From the NCBI GenBank assembly GCA_958450365.1, contig CAUEEP010000700.1, positions 1 through 64,000 on the forward strand: 64,000 bases of DNA. Direction: 5' to 3'. Positions 10,295-22,700 of the stretch are shown here, piece after piece. This DNA is from Mesorhabditis belari. Its lineage: Eukaryota; Nematoda; Chromadorea; Rhabditida; Rhabditidae. The notes beneath the pieces were generated by a model, which was not told where the DNA came from, searched no databases, and was given only the letters and a program-made list of their open reading frames with translations. Position 1 is the stretch's first letter; each line of letters starts with the position of its first letter. Position numbers and translations under genes: made by a program.

Positions 10295-13200
10295 GGAAGT
10301 TTATTCAGATAATGCTTTTGAAATTTCAATAATATATGTTGCCCGATGGCATAATTGATGAATACAAATACAGTCAGAAGTATTTGCATAGGAAAATCAG
10401 ATAGGTTAAATGAATCATAATAGCATATATTGAAAAATTGGTCTAGGAGACAACAATTTTAAGAAAGTTGAAAAATATAGTCAGTAAGAATAAATGTACG
10501 ACAACAAGTAAGGGCTTCCCTCTGCTCAATCAACATATTGCTTATTTCCGGTGAGGTGCTCGACGTAGATGTCCCGTGACCATTTGATCGCATCCGTCAC
10601 CATCAGTTTCTTCATGAGTTGGCCGTACTTCAGTGAGACTCCGAGTTTTCTAAGTATAATGTCATTATTTAAACACCATCCACCAAGAGGGCCGACCGTA
10701 AAAGCGTCCAGATCGACGTCGTAGTTGAGGGCACGGAGCTGGTTGGAGATGTCGTCGTACTTCCGGAGTTTCTCTTGTCGGGAGGCGATGAAGGCGTCCA
10801 CTCGGTTCTCGAAGGGCATCGTCACGTCTATGATGGTCACCGTCTTGGCTTGGTCATCCTGGATTACGAGGTCGGGCCGTAGGGTGGAGTTAACGCCTGG
10901 AACTTGCTGGTTAATTCGAATTACTGAAGTTTCAGGGCATTTAACGGCTTTTACGAGTCGGTCCAAGATGGCGTTGTGTCGTCGGGTGATCGTCGCGAGG
11001 TGAGGTTTGCAATGGCCTAGCACGTGGGGGAAGAGTTTCGGACGCGTGTCCACATCGCCTGCAACTTTTATTTCCATTACCAAATCTCTTAGTGGCATTC
11101 AGGGGGACACAGTCCAAACGTGCTCGATGGATAAATCTCCAGTCTGCAAAACGGGTGAATTGACCCGTTTGCAGAAAGTGGTTCGAGCAGTTTGAACTGG
11201 TCGTAAGACTATAAACTTTGCCCTGATCCGGCTTGGAGATGAGGCTCTGGCGGTAGAACTCTCGGACGGCACAGCGGAGGGAGTATTCGACGGTTGAGGC
11301 TGGAAGTTGAGTTTTGTTAAGTAAAAGGTTAAGTTTTCCAGATTCCCATTTCCATTCGATGTCCATCTTCGCCTTCAGTCTTCGAGTCGCTTTGCGTAGT
11401 CGGATCCACATGTTGGTGATGTCGCTGGACTCGAGCCTGAAATCTCCTTTCATTGAACCGTTCAAGTAGTCGCTAATTTCTTGTTCGTTACGGATCGCCC
11501 TTCGAAGTCGTTTGGTCACCGTCTCGTGGAGGCAGGCTGCGGCGAAATCCTTGACATCTGGTGAGGTGAGTAGTCGGAGGCCGTGCACAAGTTTGGAGAC
11601 GTCCGCGAGAACTGAAATTTTCTGTAGACCTAAACCACCCATCTGACTGGAGAGGTAGAGGACTTCTGGGCTGGCTCGTTCCGGCAGGTTCATCCACTTC
11701 TTGGCGATGGCCTTGAGCTTATTGTCGAATGCTGTAAGTGGTTTCTTTGCTACAACACCATTTTTTAGATGAAAAGAAATACACGGTAGAACAAATGTGT
11801 TGATGGCGTCGGCCTTCTGCCATGGAGCGAGCAACGAGGAGTCGAGGGCTTCGAGCTGGGCGGTCATCTTCTCAATCACCTTCTGAGCACTGGGGGCGGA
11901 GTGGTAGCCGGTTGGTGTGCCTAGGTGTTCATATAGATCGTCCTCAGAGTGGACGGCTATAAACTCCCCTTGTACTCGTAGTTGGTTGTTGAGTGCTTTC
12001 TTCTTCTTCCCATCGATGCAGAGGCTGGCGCACTTCTTCGAGTTGAACTTCAGCCCTAACCAGTCAGCTGCCGAGGACACGACATCAAGTGTTTTCTGAA
12101 GTTGGATTGGGGTACCTGTGATTACCGCAAGGTCGTCCGCGTAGGCCAGCACATCCACATTTCGTCCATGCATCTTGTATCCGGTGTTGGTTTGGGAAAT
12201 GGCTCGGAGAAGGGGCTCAAGTGTTAAATTAAAGATAATGGGTGACAAAGGGCAACCCTGCTTTACTCCTGCCTGGATTGGGATGTCGTTGGTTGGACCA
12301 GTGGTGCTTCGGATGGTGGTTGAGCAGTTGGCATAGAGACGACGGACGACCTCGATGGCGGTGTTGTTGAGTCCGGCGTATTTGAGGGCACTGAAAATGG
12401 ATTGATGTGGGACACTACCAAATGCGTTTGTTAAATCTAGCCATGCCATAGAAACTTGTTTCCGGTTGCGTCGAGCGTCCACGATGGTAGATTGGAGAAC
12501 GAAGTTGTGCTCGGCACATCCATCAGCTGCCACGAATCCCTTCTGTGATTTGGAGATGCGTCCATTGCGGCTTGCCCACTTCCCGAGACGGTTTGCTAAA
12601 ACAGAAGCGTACACCTTAGAAATAGTATTAGACATGGAGATAGGTCTCCAGTTGTTAACTTCTCTTTTGTCGCCCTTCTTGTGGAGCAGCACCGTCGAAG
12701 ATTGGTTCCATTTCGCTGGGGCGTGTTGGAGTCGATGGCAAGCGTTGAAGAGCGAGGCGAGGATGTGTGAGCCATTGTCGAACCTCTTCCAAACGGCGTA
12801 ACGAAGGAGATCCGGGCCAGGTGCGGTGTTGGAGCATCGGGAGAGACGAGACCAAACCTCCGGAGCTGTAAAGATTTCGTTAAACGGGTTAACATCACCG
12901 GCTAGGTTGTCCTCTTGCTCTGGCACGAAGTCGGGAGTCGTCGGGTCCACGGGTGGGGGACGGTCCAAACACGTCGCTGAAATGTCGGTGGAGGTCGTTT
13001 GCTGGAATTTGACAGAATGGTGAACCTGCCTCAACAACTTCTCTGAATGCCCGTGGGCGGCACTTCCTGTAGAGTTTCTGGATCCTCGATGCAGCCTTTG
13101 GATCGTAACGTGGCGGTCCTCTTCTTGGTGGTGGCGGCGGTTGTCTTCTTGGCTGGGTTGGGCGTGGGCTCTTCGGCGGCGCGTCACCCATTTTCGTAGT

Positions 13201-13733
13201 CGTCTTGGCATCTTCCAGGAGCTCATCGAGCAGCTGATCTAGGCCTTGAGCATTAGTGACTGTGTTAAACTTGGCCGTCCATTCCCGTTGATGTAGCGCT
13301 CCATTTGCGGCCATTGGTGGTGGCGGTTGAGGCATTGGAGGACTTCTGGGCGGGGTCCGGTGGATGGTGAAGGTGTTGTTGAGCTGATCTGGTGGGCTTG
13401 GTGGAGGCGTGGTGTGTAGTGAGCGAGCTGCAGCAGGTCCGGTGACTGGGGATCCGATCGCAACCACTTCCTCAATTAGAATTTCATCAGAACTTTCTTC
13501 AGTACTCTCATGGGAAAACTTTTGCTGACCGTTCCTTTTGCGTGTTGTTGTTGCCTTCTTCTTGGTGGGTGGAGGTGGCACGCGGAGTTGGCGGGTTGGT
13601 CCGGTGTGCGGTGATCCGATATAAAAATGTAGGTACGGTATAATGGCTATTAATGGCTACTATACGGTAGTTTGAAGGGGAAGAAAAACCCCTGCGCTTC
13701 GTCGCCACGCGCTAATGGCTACTATACCAGCCT
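10295..13733 (-). mobile_element. Retrotransposon A1 (U2-specific RLE non-LTR, family A), 5'-chimeric
   Basis: 3' end ...GAATAAACTTCC abuts U2 nt 38 with no poly(A). The body matches A3 up to the linker after the zinc fingers (about 13618) and is truncated there. The 5' side is then chimeric: 13618-13708 is a piece of array spacer (TATAAAAATGTAGGTACGG... to GTCGCCAC), and 13709-13733 is a second scrap similar to the same spacer. It shares this exact 5' structure with A2, so the two come from one event followed by duplication. The 3' UTR is about 230 bp. Confidence 0.93.
10526..13618 (-). pseudogene. RT-endonuclease ORF of A1, 5'-truncated and frameshifted
   Basis: Same protein as A3 without the zinc fingers. 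Two homopolymer frameshifts break it: an extra G at about 11026-11031 (CACGTGGGGGAAG), inside the CCHC knuckle, and an extra G near 12954-12960, N-terminal to the RT. Pieces: 12895-13581 (Pro-rich linker), 10941-13226 (RT with YADD), 10526-11098 (endonuclease with RPDLVI...DVTMPFE). Either inactive or carrying assembly errors, since all changes are in G runs. Confidence 0.88.
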
Positions 13734-13762
13734 ATTAAGCCGATAAGAACAGATACTACACA
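13734..13762 (-). pseudogene. U2: Extra U2 target fragment (nt 29-57)
   Basis: A second copy of the target region directly left of a 12-bp remnant (13763-13774, GTCCAAAAGCCT) that matches the extreme 5' end of D elements. It looks like the remains of a further insertion event in the same U2. Confidence 0.8.
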
Positions 13763-13774
13763 GTCCAAAAGCCT

Positions 13775-13831
13775 ATTAAGCCGATAAGAACAGATACTAC
13801 ACATTGATCTTAGCCAGAGGCCAGAAGCGAT
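13775..13831 (-). pseudogene. U2: U2 snRNA 5' part (nt 1-57) beyond A1
   Basis: Ends exactly at U2 +1, then joins sequence lying 36 bp upstream of a 5S gene. The normal U2 upstream flank, the spacer, SL1 and the polypyrimidine tract of this unit are missing. Confidence 0.93.
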
Positions 13832-13867
13832 TCAACTATTTCAACCGTCTTTCACCGCCCAGCACTC

Positions 13868-13986
13868 GCTTACGACCATACCACGTTGAAAACACGGCAT
13901 CCCGTCCGATCTGCCAAGTTAAGCAACGTTGGGCTCGGTTAGTACTTGGATCGGAGACGGCTTGGGAATCCCGAGTGTCGTAAGCT
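13868..13986 (+). rRNA. 5S rRNA gene, unit 8
   Basis: Consensus gene but a shortened terminator (four T). Its upstream tract has been replaced: U2 nt 1 is fused 36 bp upstream of its start. Confidence 0.95.
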
Positions 13987-14102
13987 TTTGCTTTTCGCCG
14001 GTAGAGTAAAGATGATGGTTTGCTTGTAGGTTTCGATAAAATAAAGGAAGACTGTCGCTTTGCGCTTTGTTTTTCGTTCTTTATTTTGTTCCCCCATCAC
14101 TG

Positions 14103-14291
14103 GGGGTGTGCGCCGATCCCGCCAGTAAGTGCAATAGCGGGCCGACGCTGTACGGCGAGAAGCAAGCTTCTACAAACCGTACCCGTTCCAAAAATTGATT
14201 AATCTCGATGAGTTCAATAGAACTCGTACCGGAGATTAAGCCGATAAGAACAGATACTACACATTGATCTTAGCCAGAGGCCAGAAGCGAT
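14103..14291 (-). ncRNA. U2: U2 snRNA gene, unit 8
   Basis: Consensus copy. Confidence 0.96.
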
Positions 14292-15064
14292 ACAGAACGA
14301 GAGAAAGGGAGCGGTATCTATTGGGCAGGGATCCCAGAAAGAGGCCGAGTCGCGACGCGCACAAAGAGCGCGTGGTCGTGTGTCAATTTTTGGTCAATTT
14401 CACCAATTTGATGGTTGTCATTCCCTTTCGATACCGCAAGAATGTGTGATTTGATGGTTGTACGGAGATTGGCTTTTATTTTGACTATCAGGCAACATCA
14501 ACGTCAATTTTGTAGCGTCACATCCCTTGTTTCCCATAATTACAAATCGCTGTGTTTCGTCTTCTGATAAATTATTCAAACGAAAAGTAACAGCACTTCC
14601 TTTAAAGAACATCCTTTAAATTCACTGCATTGTTTGAAAGTTCGTAATCAATGTATTTCGATGATTCTTGTTGGAGTTTTCGCATTTGATGAATTTCAAT
14701 TTTGATCAATTTCGACTCAATTTCACCACTACAACAAGACCTATTTTTCAAAAATTTTTCCACCATATAGTGGAAGAGTTTCGCACCCACTGATTCACTG
14801 AAAGTGAATCAGTGGCCCTCGCGCCGAAAAAACGCTCATTTTTTTGGGTAACAATGTACGTACGGTATAAAAATGTAGGTACGGTATAATGGCTATTAAT
14901 GGCTACTATACGGTAGTTTGAAGGGGAAGAAAAACCCCTGCGCTTCGTCGCCACTCATTGATTACCGTAAATGATTAAAAATGAATCGAACGAACCGACT
15001 TGATGACAAAATGAAACGAACAGCACGAAAGCCTTTCCACTTCACTCTCAACTTTCGCATTCCC
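14292..15064. other. U2-SL1 spacer, unit 8 (beta type)
   Basis: No gene seen. Confidence 0.7.
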
Positions 15065-15164
15065 TTTGTGCATCCCCTTGACGGGGATGCGTTCCAAAAT
15101 TTTATCAAGACACTTTGACAAGGTCTTGGGGTTAATGCTAACCTCAAACTTGGGTAATTAAACC
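15065..15164 (-). ncRNA. SL1: SL1 RNA gene, unit 9
   Basis: Consensus copy. Confidence 0.96.
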
Positions 15165-15290
15165 GAAGTGGGAGATCTCTGTCGCGCTATGTGTAGAGGT
15201 CGTAGGCCAGTAGCCGCTTTTTCCTACGAGACACCAAAAGGTGCACACAGTCGCGTCGTCTCGCGTCTCTTCGGTGATAAAGGATAGCTT

Positions 15291-15321
<31 letters not shown>

Positions 15322-15388
15322 CCTTTCTTTCCTTTCTTTCGTTTCTTTCCTTTCAACTATTTCAACCGTCTTTCACCGCCCAGCACTC

Positions 15389-15507
15389 GCTTACGACCAT
15401 ACCACGTTGAAAACACGGCATCCCGTCCGATCTGCCAAGTTAAGCAACGTTGGGCTCGGTTAGTACTTGGATCGGAGACGGCTTGGGAATCCCGAGTGTC
15501 GTAAGCT
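15389..15507 (+). rRNA. 5S rRNA gene, unit 9
   Basis: Array consensus. Confidence 0.97.
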
Positions 15508-15624
15508 TTTTGCTTTTCGCCGGTAGAGTAAAGATGATGGTTTGCTTGTAGGTTTCGATAAAATAAAGGAAGACTGTCGCTTTGCGCTTTGTTTTTCGTT
15601 CTTTATTTTGTTCCCCCATCACTG

Positions 15625-15776
15625 GGGGTGTGCGCCGATCCCGCCAGTAAGTGCAATAGCGGGCCGACGCTGTACGGCGAGAAGCAAGCTTCTACAAACC
15701 GTACCCGTTCCAAAAATTGATTAATCTCGATGAGTTCAATAGAACTCGTACCGGAGATTAAGCCGATAAGAACAGA
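15625..15776 (-). pseudogene. U2: U2 snRNA 3' part, unit 9, split by A2
   Basis: U2 nt 38 to end. The matching 5' part is 19257-19313. Confidence 0.95.
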
Positions 15777-18700
15777 GGAAGTTTATTCAGATAATGCTTT
15801 TGAAATTTCAATAATATATGTTGCCCGATGGCATAATTGATGAATACAAATACAGTCAGAAGTATTTGCATAGGAAAATCAGATAGGTTAAATGAATCAT
15901 AATAGCATATATTGAAAAATTGGTCTAGGAGACAACAATTTTAAGAAAGTTGAAAAATATAGTCAGTAAGAATAAATGTACGACAACAAGTAAGGGCTTC
16001 CCTCTGCTCAATCAACATATTGCTTATTTCCGGTGAGGTGCTCGACGTAGATGTCCCGTGACCATTTGATCGCATCCGTCACCATCAGTTTCTTCATGAG
16101 TTGGCCGTACTTCAGTGAGACTCCGAGTTTTCTAAGTATAATGTCATTATTTAAACACCATCCACCAAGAGGGCCGACCGTAAAAGCGTCCAGATCGACG
16201 TCGTAGTTGAGGGCACGGAGCTGGTTGGAGATGTCGTCGTACTTCCGGAGTTTCTCTTGTCGGGAGGCGATGAAGGCGTCCACTCGGTTCTCGAAGGGCA
16301 TCGTCACGTCTATGATGGTCACCGTCTTGGCTTGGTCATCCTGGATTACGAGGTCGGGCCGTAGGGTGGAGTTAACGCCTGGAACTTGCTGGTTAATTCG
16401 AATTACTGAAGTTTCAGGGCATTTAACGGCTTTTACGAGTCGGTCCAAGATGGCGTTGTGTCGTCGGGTGATCGTCGCGAGGTGAGGTTTGCAATGGCCT
16501 AGCACGTGGGGAAGAGTTTCGGACGCGTGTCCACATCGCCTGCAACTTTTATTTCCATTACCAAATCTCTTAGTGGCATTCAGGGGGACACAGTCCAAAC
16601 GTGCTCGATGGATAAATCTCCAGTCTGCAAAACGGGTGAATTGACCCGTTTGCAGAAAGTGGTTCGAGCAGTTTGAACTGGTCGTAAGACTATAAACTTT
16701 GCCCTGATCCGGCTTGGAGATGAGGCTCTGGCGGTAGAACTCTCGGACGGCACAGCGGAGGGAGTATTCGACGGTTGAGGCTGGAAGTTGAGTTTTGTTA
16801 AGTAAAAGGTTAAGTTTTCCAGATTCCCATTTCCATTCGATGTCCATCTTCGCCTTCAGTCTTCGAGTCGCTTTGCGTAGTCGGATCCACATGTTGGTGA
16901 TGTCGCTGGACTCGAGCCTGAAATCTCCTTTCATTGAACCGTTCAAGTAGTCGCTAATTTCTTGTTCGTTACGGATCGCCCTTCGAAGTCGTTTGGTCAC
17001 CGTCTCGTGGAGGCAGGCTGCGGCGAAATCCTTGACATCTGGTGAGGTGAGTAGTCGGAGGCCGTGCACAAGTTTGGAGACGTCCGCGAGAACTGAAATT
17101 TTCTGTAGACCTAAACCACCCATCTGACTGGAGAGGTAGAGGACTTCTGGGCTGGCTCGTTCCGGCAGGTTCATCCACTTCTTGGCGATGGCCTTGAGCT
17201 TATTGTCGAATGCTGTAAGTGGTTTCTTTTGCTACAACACCATTTTTTTAGATGAAAAGAAATACACGGTAGAACAAATGTGTTGATGGCGTCGGCCTTC
17301 TGCCATGGAGCGAGCAACGAGGAGTCGAGGGCTTCGAGCTGGGCGGTCATCTTCTCAATCACCTTCTGAGCACTGGGGGCGGAGTGGTAGCCGGTTGGTG
17401 TGCCTAGGTGTTCATATAGATCGTCCTCAGAGTGGACGGCTATAAACTCCCCTTGTACTCGTAGTTGGTTGTTGAGTGCTTTCTTCTTCTTCCCATCGAT
17501 GCAGAGGCTGGCGCACTTCTTCGAGTTGAACTTCAGCCCTAACCAGTCAGCTGCCGAGGACACGACATCAAGTGTTTTCTGAAGTTGGATTGGGGTACCT
17601 GTGATTACCGCAAGGTCGTCCGCGTAGGCCAGCACATCCACATTTCGTCCATGCATCTTGTATCCGGTGTTGGTTTGGGAAATGGCTCGGAGAAGGGGCT
17701 CAAGTGTTAAATTAAAGATAATGGGTGACAAAGGGCAACCCTGCTTTACTCCTGCCTGGATTGGGATGTCGTTGGTTGGACCAGTGGTGCTTCGGATGGT
17801 GGTTGAGCAGTTGGCATAGAGACGACGGACGACCTCGATGGCGGTGTTGTTGAGTCCGGCGTATTTGAGGGCACTGAAAATGGATTGATGTGGGACACTA
17901 CCAAATGCGTTTGTTAAATCTAGCCATGCCATAGAAACTTGTTTCCGGTTGCGTCGAGCGTCCACGATGGTAGATTGGAGAACGAAGTTGTGCTCGGCAC
18001 ATCCATCAGCTGCCACGAATCCCTTCTGTGATTTGGAGATGCGTCCATTGCGGCTTGCCCACTTCCCGAGACGGTTTGCTAAAACAGAAGCGTACACCTT
18101 AGAAATAGTATTAGACATGGAGATAGGTCTCCAGTTGTTAACTTCTCTTTTGTCGCCCTTCTTGTGGAGCAGCACCGTCGAAGATTGGTTCCATTTCGCT
18201 GGGGCGTGTTGGAGTCGATGGCAAGCGTTGAAGAGCGAGGCGAGGATGTGTGAGCCATTGTCGAACCTCTTCCAAACGGCGTAACGAAGGAGATCCGGGC
18301 CAGGTGCGGTGTTGGAGCATCGGGAGAGACGAGACCAAACCTCCGGAGCTGTAAAGATTTCGTTAAACGGGTTAACATCACCGGCTAGGTTGTCCTCTTG
18401 CTCTGGCACGAAGTCGGGAGTCGTCGGGTCCACGGGTGGGGACGGTCCAAACACGTCGCTGAAATGTCGGTGGAGGTCGTTTGCTGGAATTTGACAGAAT
18501 GGTGAACCTGCCTCAACAACTTCTCTGAATGCCCGTGGGCGGCACTTCCTGTAGAGTTTCTGGATCCTCGATGCAGCCTTTGGATCGTAACGTGGCGGTC
18601 CTCTTCTTGGTGGTGGCGGCGGTTGTCTTCTTGGCTGGGTTGGGCGTGGGCTCTTCGGCGGCGCGTCACCCATTTTCGTAGTCGTCTTGGCATCTTCCAG

Positions 18701-19215
18701 GAGCTCATCGAGCAGCTGATCTAGGCCTTGAGCATTAGTGACTGTGTTAAACTTGGCCGTCCATTCCCGTTGATGTAGCGCTCCATTTGCGGCCATTGGT
18801 GGTGGCGGTTGAGGCATTGGAGGACTTCTGGGCGGGGTCCGGTGGATGGTGAAGGTGTTGTTGAGCTGATCTGGTGGGCTTGGTGGAGGCGTGGTGTGTA
18901 GTGAGCGAGCTGCAGCAGGTCCGGTGACTGGGGATCCGATCGCAACCACTTCCTCAATTAGAATTTCATCAGAACTTTCTTCAGTACTCTCATGGGAAAA
19001 CTTTTGCTGACCGTTCCTTTTGCGTGTTGTTGTTGCCTTCTTCTTGGTGGGTGGAGGTGGCACGCGGAGTTGGCGGGTTGGTCCGGTGTGCGGTGATCCG
19101 ATATAAAAATGTAGGTACGGTATAATGGCTATTAATGGCTACTATACGGTAGTTTGAAGGGGAAGAAAAACCCCTGCGCTTCGTCGCCACGCGCTAATGG
19201 CTACTATACCAGCCT
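15777..19215 (-). mobile_element. Retrotransposon A2 (family A), duplicate of A1
   Basis: Identical structure to A1 at a constant offset of 5,482 bp, including the captured spacer piece (about 19100-19190) and both U2 fragments on its 5' side. This marks a segmental duplication, not a second insertion. Confidence 0.93.
16008..19100 (-). pseudogene. RT-endonuclease ORF of A2, frameshifted
   Basis: Two ORF pieces, 17171-19063 (linker and RT) and 16008-17174 (C-terminal half with CCHC knuckle and endonuclease). The break comes from two T-run length changes around 17225-17252. The CCHC and endonuclease region that is broken in A1 is intact here, and the RT part broken here is intact in A1. So the two duplicates carry different lesions. 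Confidence 0.88.
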
Positions 19216-19244
19216 ATTAAGCCGATAAGAACAGATACTACACA
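19216..19244 (-). pseudogene. U2: Extra U2 target fragment (nt 29-57)
   Basis: Copy of 13734-13762, with the same 12-bp D-type 5' remnant at 19245-19256. Confidence 0.8.
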
Positions 19245-19256
19245 GTCCAAAAGCCT

Positions 19257-19313
19257 ATTAAGCCGATAAGAACAGATACTACACATTGATCTTAGCCAGA
19301 GGCCAGAAGCGAT
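19257..19313 (-). pseudogene. U2: U2 snRNA 5' part (nt 1-57) beyond A2
   Basis: Fused at U2 +1 to the 5S upstream region, as at 13831. Confidence 0.93.
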
Positions 19314-19349
19314 TCAACTATTTCAACCGTCTTTCACCGCCCAGCACTC

Positions 19350-19468
19350 GCTTACGACCATACCACGTTGAAAACACGGCATCCCGTCCGATCTGCCAAG
19401 TTAAGCAACGTTGGGCTCGGTTAGTACTTGGATCGGAGACGGCTTGGGAATCCCGAGTGTCGTAAGCT
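19350..19468 (+). rRNA. 5S rRNA gene, unit 10
   Basis: Consensus gene with a full terminator. Upstream flank rearranged as in unit 8. Confidence 0.96.
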
Positions 19469-19585
19469 TTTTGCTTTTCGCCGGTAGAGTAAAGATGATG
19501 GTTTGCTTGTAGGTTTCGATAAAATAAAGGAAGACTGTCGCTTTGCGCTTTGTTTTTCGTTCTTTATTTTGTTCCCCCATCACTG

Positions 19586-19737
19586 GGGGTGTGCGCCGAT
19601 CCCGCCAGTAAGTGCAATAGCGGGCCGACGCTGTACGGCGAGAAGCAAGCTTCTACAAACCGTACCCGTTCCAAAAATTGATTAATCTCGATGAGTTCAA
19701 TAGAACTCGTACCGGAGATTAAGCCGATAAGAACAGA
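19586..19737 (-). pseudogene. U2: U2 snRNA 3' part, unit 10, split by B1
   Basis: U2 nt 38 to end. No 5' part remains on the other side of B1. Confidence 0.95.
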
Positions 19738-22700
19738 GGAAGTTTTATTCAGTGAATGTTGTAAAATTTCAAATAATATATGATGCCCGATGGCACTAGA
19801 ATTGATGAATACAAATACAAATAGAGGTACTTGCATATAGTGAAGCGATAAGGTCAATAAATCACAATAGAATATATAGAAAATTGTTTTAAGATATAAC
19901 AATTTTTGAGAAAAATGACAATTTGAAATAATAAATGTAAGACAAAAAGTAAGGGCTTCTCTCTGTTCAATCAACATATTGTTTAGTTCCTGTTAGGTGT
20001 TCCACGTAGATGTCCCTGGACCATTTGATTGCATCGGAAACCATTAGCTTCTTCATGAGTTGACCATATCGCAGTGAGACGCCGAGTTTTCTAAGTATTA
20101 CATCGTTAGTTAAACACCATCCACCAAGGGGGCCGACCGTAAAAGCATCCAGATAGACGTCGTAGTTGAGGGCTCGGAGTTGGTTGGCGATGTCGTCGTA
20201 CTTCCGAAGCTTCTCTTGTCTGGAGTTGATGAAGGCGTCCACTCGGTTCTCGAAGGGCATTGTTACGTCGATGATGGTCACCGTCTTGGCTTGGTGGTCC
20301 TGGATGACAAGGTCGGGCCGTAGGTCGGAGTTAATGCCTGGAACTTGTTGGTTAATACGCATTAATGAAGTTTCAGGAATCTTAACAGCCTTTACGAGTC
20401 GGTCCAAGATGGCGTTGTGTCTTCGGGTGATCGTCGCGAGATGGGGCTTGCAATGGCATAACACGTGGGGAAGAGTTTCGGAGGAGTGTCCACATCGCCT
20501 GCAATTTTTGTTACCATTACCAAATCTTTTAGTGGCATTCAGGGGGACACAGTCCAAACGTGCTCGATGGATGAATCTCCAGTCTGCAAAACGGGTGAAT
20601 TGACCCGTTTGCAGAAAGTGGTTCGAGCAGTTTGAACTGGTCGTAAGGCTGTAAACTTTTCCCTGATCCGGCTTGGAGATGAGGCTCTGGCGGTAGAACT
20701 CTCGGACGGCAGAACGAAGGGAGTATTCGACGGTTGTGGCTGGAAGTTGGGTTTTATTTAGTAAAAGGTTAATTTTGCCAGATTCCCATTTCCATTCGAT
20801 GTCCATCTTCGCCTTCAGTCTTCGAGTCGCTTTGCGTAGTCGGATCCACATGTTGGTGATGTCGCTGGACTCAAGCCTGAAATCTCCTTCCATTGAACCG
20901 TTCAGATACTGAGTAATTTCTTGTTCGTTACGTATCGCCCTCCGAAGTCGTTTGGTCACCGTCTCGTGGAGGCAGGCTGCGGCGAAGTCCTTGACATCTG
21001 GTGAGGTGAGTAGTCGGAGGCCGTGCACAAGCTTGGAGACATCCGCGAGAACTGAAATTTTCTGTAGACCTAAACCACCCATCTGACTGGAGAGGTAGAG
21101 GACTTCTGGACTGGCGCGTTCCGGCAGATTCATCCATTTCTTGGCGACGGCCTTGAGCTTGTTGTCGAATGCTGTAAGTGGCTTTTTTTGCTACAACACC
21201 ATTTTTTAGATGAAAAGAGATACACGGTAAAACAAAGGTGTTGATGGCGTCGGCCTTCTGCCATGGAGCGAGTAACGAGGAGTCGAGGGCGTCGAGCTGG
21301 GCGGTCATCTTCTCAATCACCTTCTGAGCGCTGGGGGGCGGAGTGATAGCCGGTTGGTGTGCCTAGGTGTTCATATAGGTCGTCCTCAGAGTGGACGGCT
21401 ATAAACTCCCCTTGTACTCGTAGTCGGTTGTTGAGCGCTTGTTTCTTCTTCCCATCGATGCAGAGGCTGGCGCACTTCTTCGAGTTGAACTTCAGCCCTA
21501 ACCAGTCAGCTGCCGAGGAGACGACATCGAGTGTTTTCTGAAGTTGGGTTGGGGTACCTGTGATTACCGCAAGGTCGTCCGCGTAGGCTAGCACATCCAC
21601 ATTTCGTCCATGCATCTTGTATCCGTTGTTGACTTGGGAGATGGCTCGGAGAAGAGGCTCAAGTGTTAAATTAAAGATAATGGGTGACAAAGGGCAACCC
21701 TGCTTTACTCCTGCCTGAATTGGGATGTCGTTGGTCGGACCAGTGGAGCTTCGGATGGTTGTGGAGCAGTTGGCGTAGAGACGGCGGATGACCTCGATGG
21801 CAGTGTCGTTGAGTCCGGCGTACTTTAGGGCACTGAAAATGGATTGATGGGGAACACTACCAAAGGCATTTGTTAGGTCAAGCCATGCCATTGAAACTTG
21901 TTTTCGGTTCCGTCGCGCGTCCACGATGGTCGATTGGAGAACGAAGTTGTGTTCCGCACATCCGTCGGCTGCCACGAAGCCCTTCTGCGATTTGGAGATA
22001 CGTCCATGGCGGCTTGCCCACTTCCCAAGACGATTTGCTAAAGTTGAAGTGTAAACCTTTGAAATAGTGTTGGACATGGAGATAGGTCTCCAGTTGTTAA
22101 CTTCTCTTTTGTCGCCCTTCTTGTGGAGCAGCACCGTCGAGGATTGATTCCATTTCGCTGGCACGTGATGTAGTCGGTGACAAGCGTTGAAGAGCGAGGC
22201 AAGGATGTGTGCACCGTTGTCGTACTTCTTCCACACGGCGTAGCGAAGGAGGTCCGGACCAGGCGCGGTGTTGGAGCATCGGGAGAGACGAGACCAAACC
22301 TCCGGAGCTGTAAAGATTTCGTTAAATGGGTCAATATCACCGGCCAAGTTGTCCTCTTGCTCTGGCACGAAGTCGGGGATCGTCGGATCCACTAGTGGGG
22401 ATGGTCCAAACACGTCGCTGAAATGCCGGTGGAGGTCGTTTGCTGGAATTTGACAGAATGGTGAACCTGCCTCAACAACTTCTCTGAATGCCCGTGGGCG
22501 ACACTTCCTGTAGAGCTTCTGGATCCTCGATGCAGCCCTTGGATCGTAGCGTGGTGGTCCTCTTCTTGTTGGCGGCGGCTGTCTTCTTGGCTGGGCTGGG
22601 CGTGGACTCTTCGGCGGCGCGTCTCCCATCTTTGTTGTCTTCTTCGCCTCTTCCACGAGCTGTTCGAGCAGGGTGTCTAGATCTTGAGGATTAGTAACCC

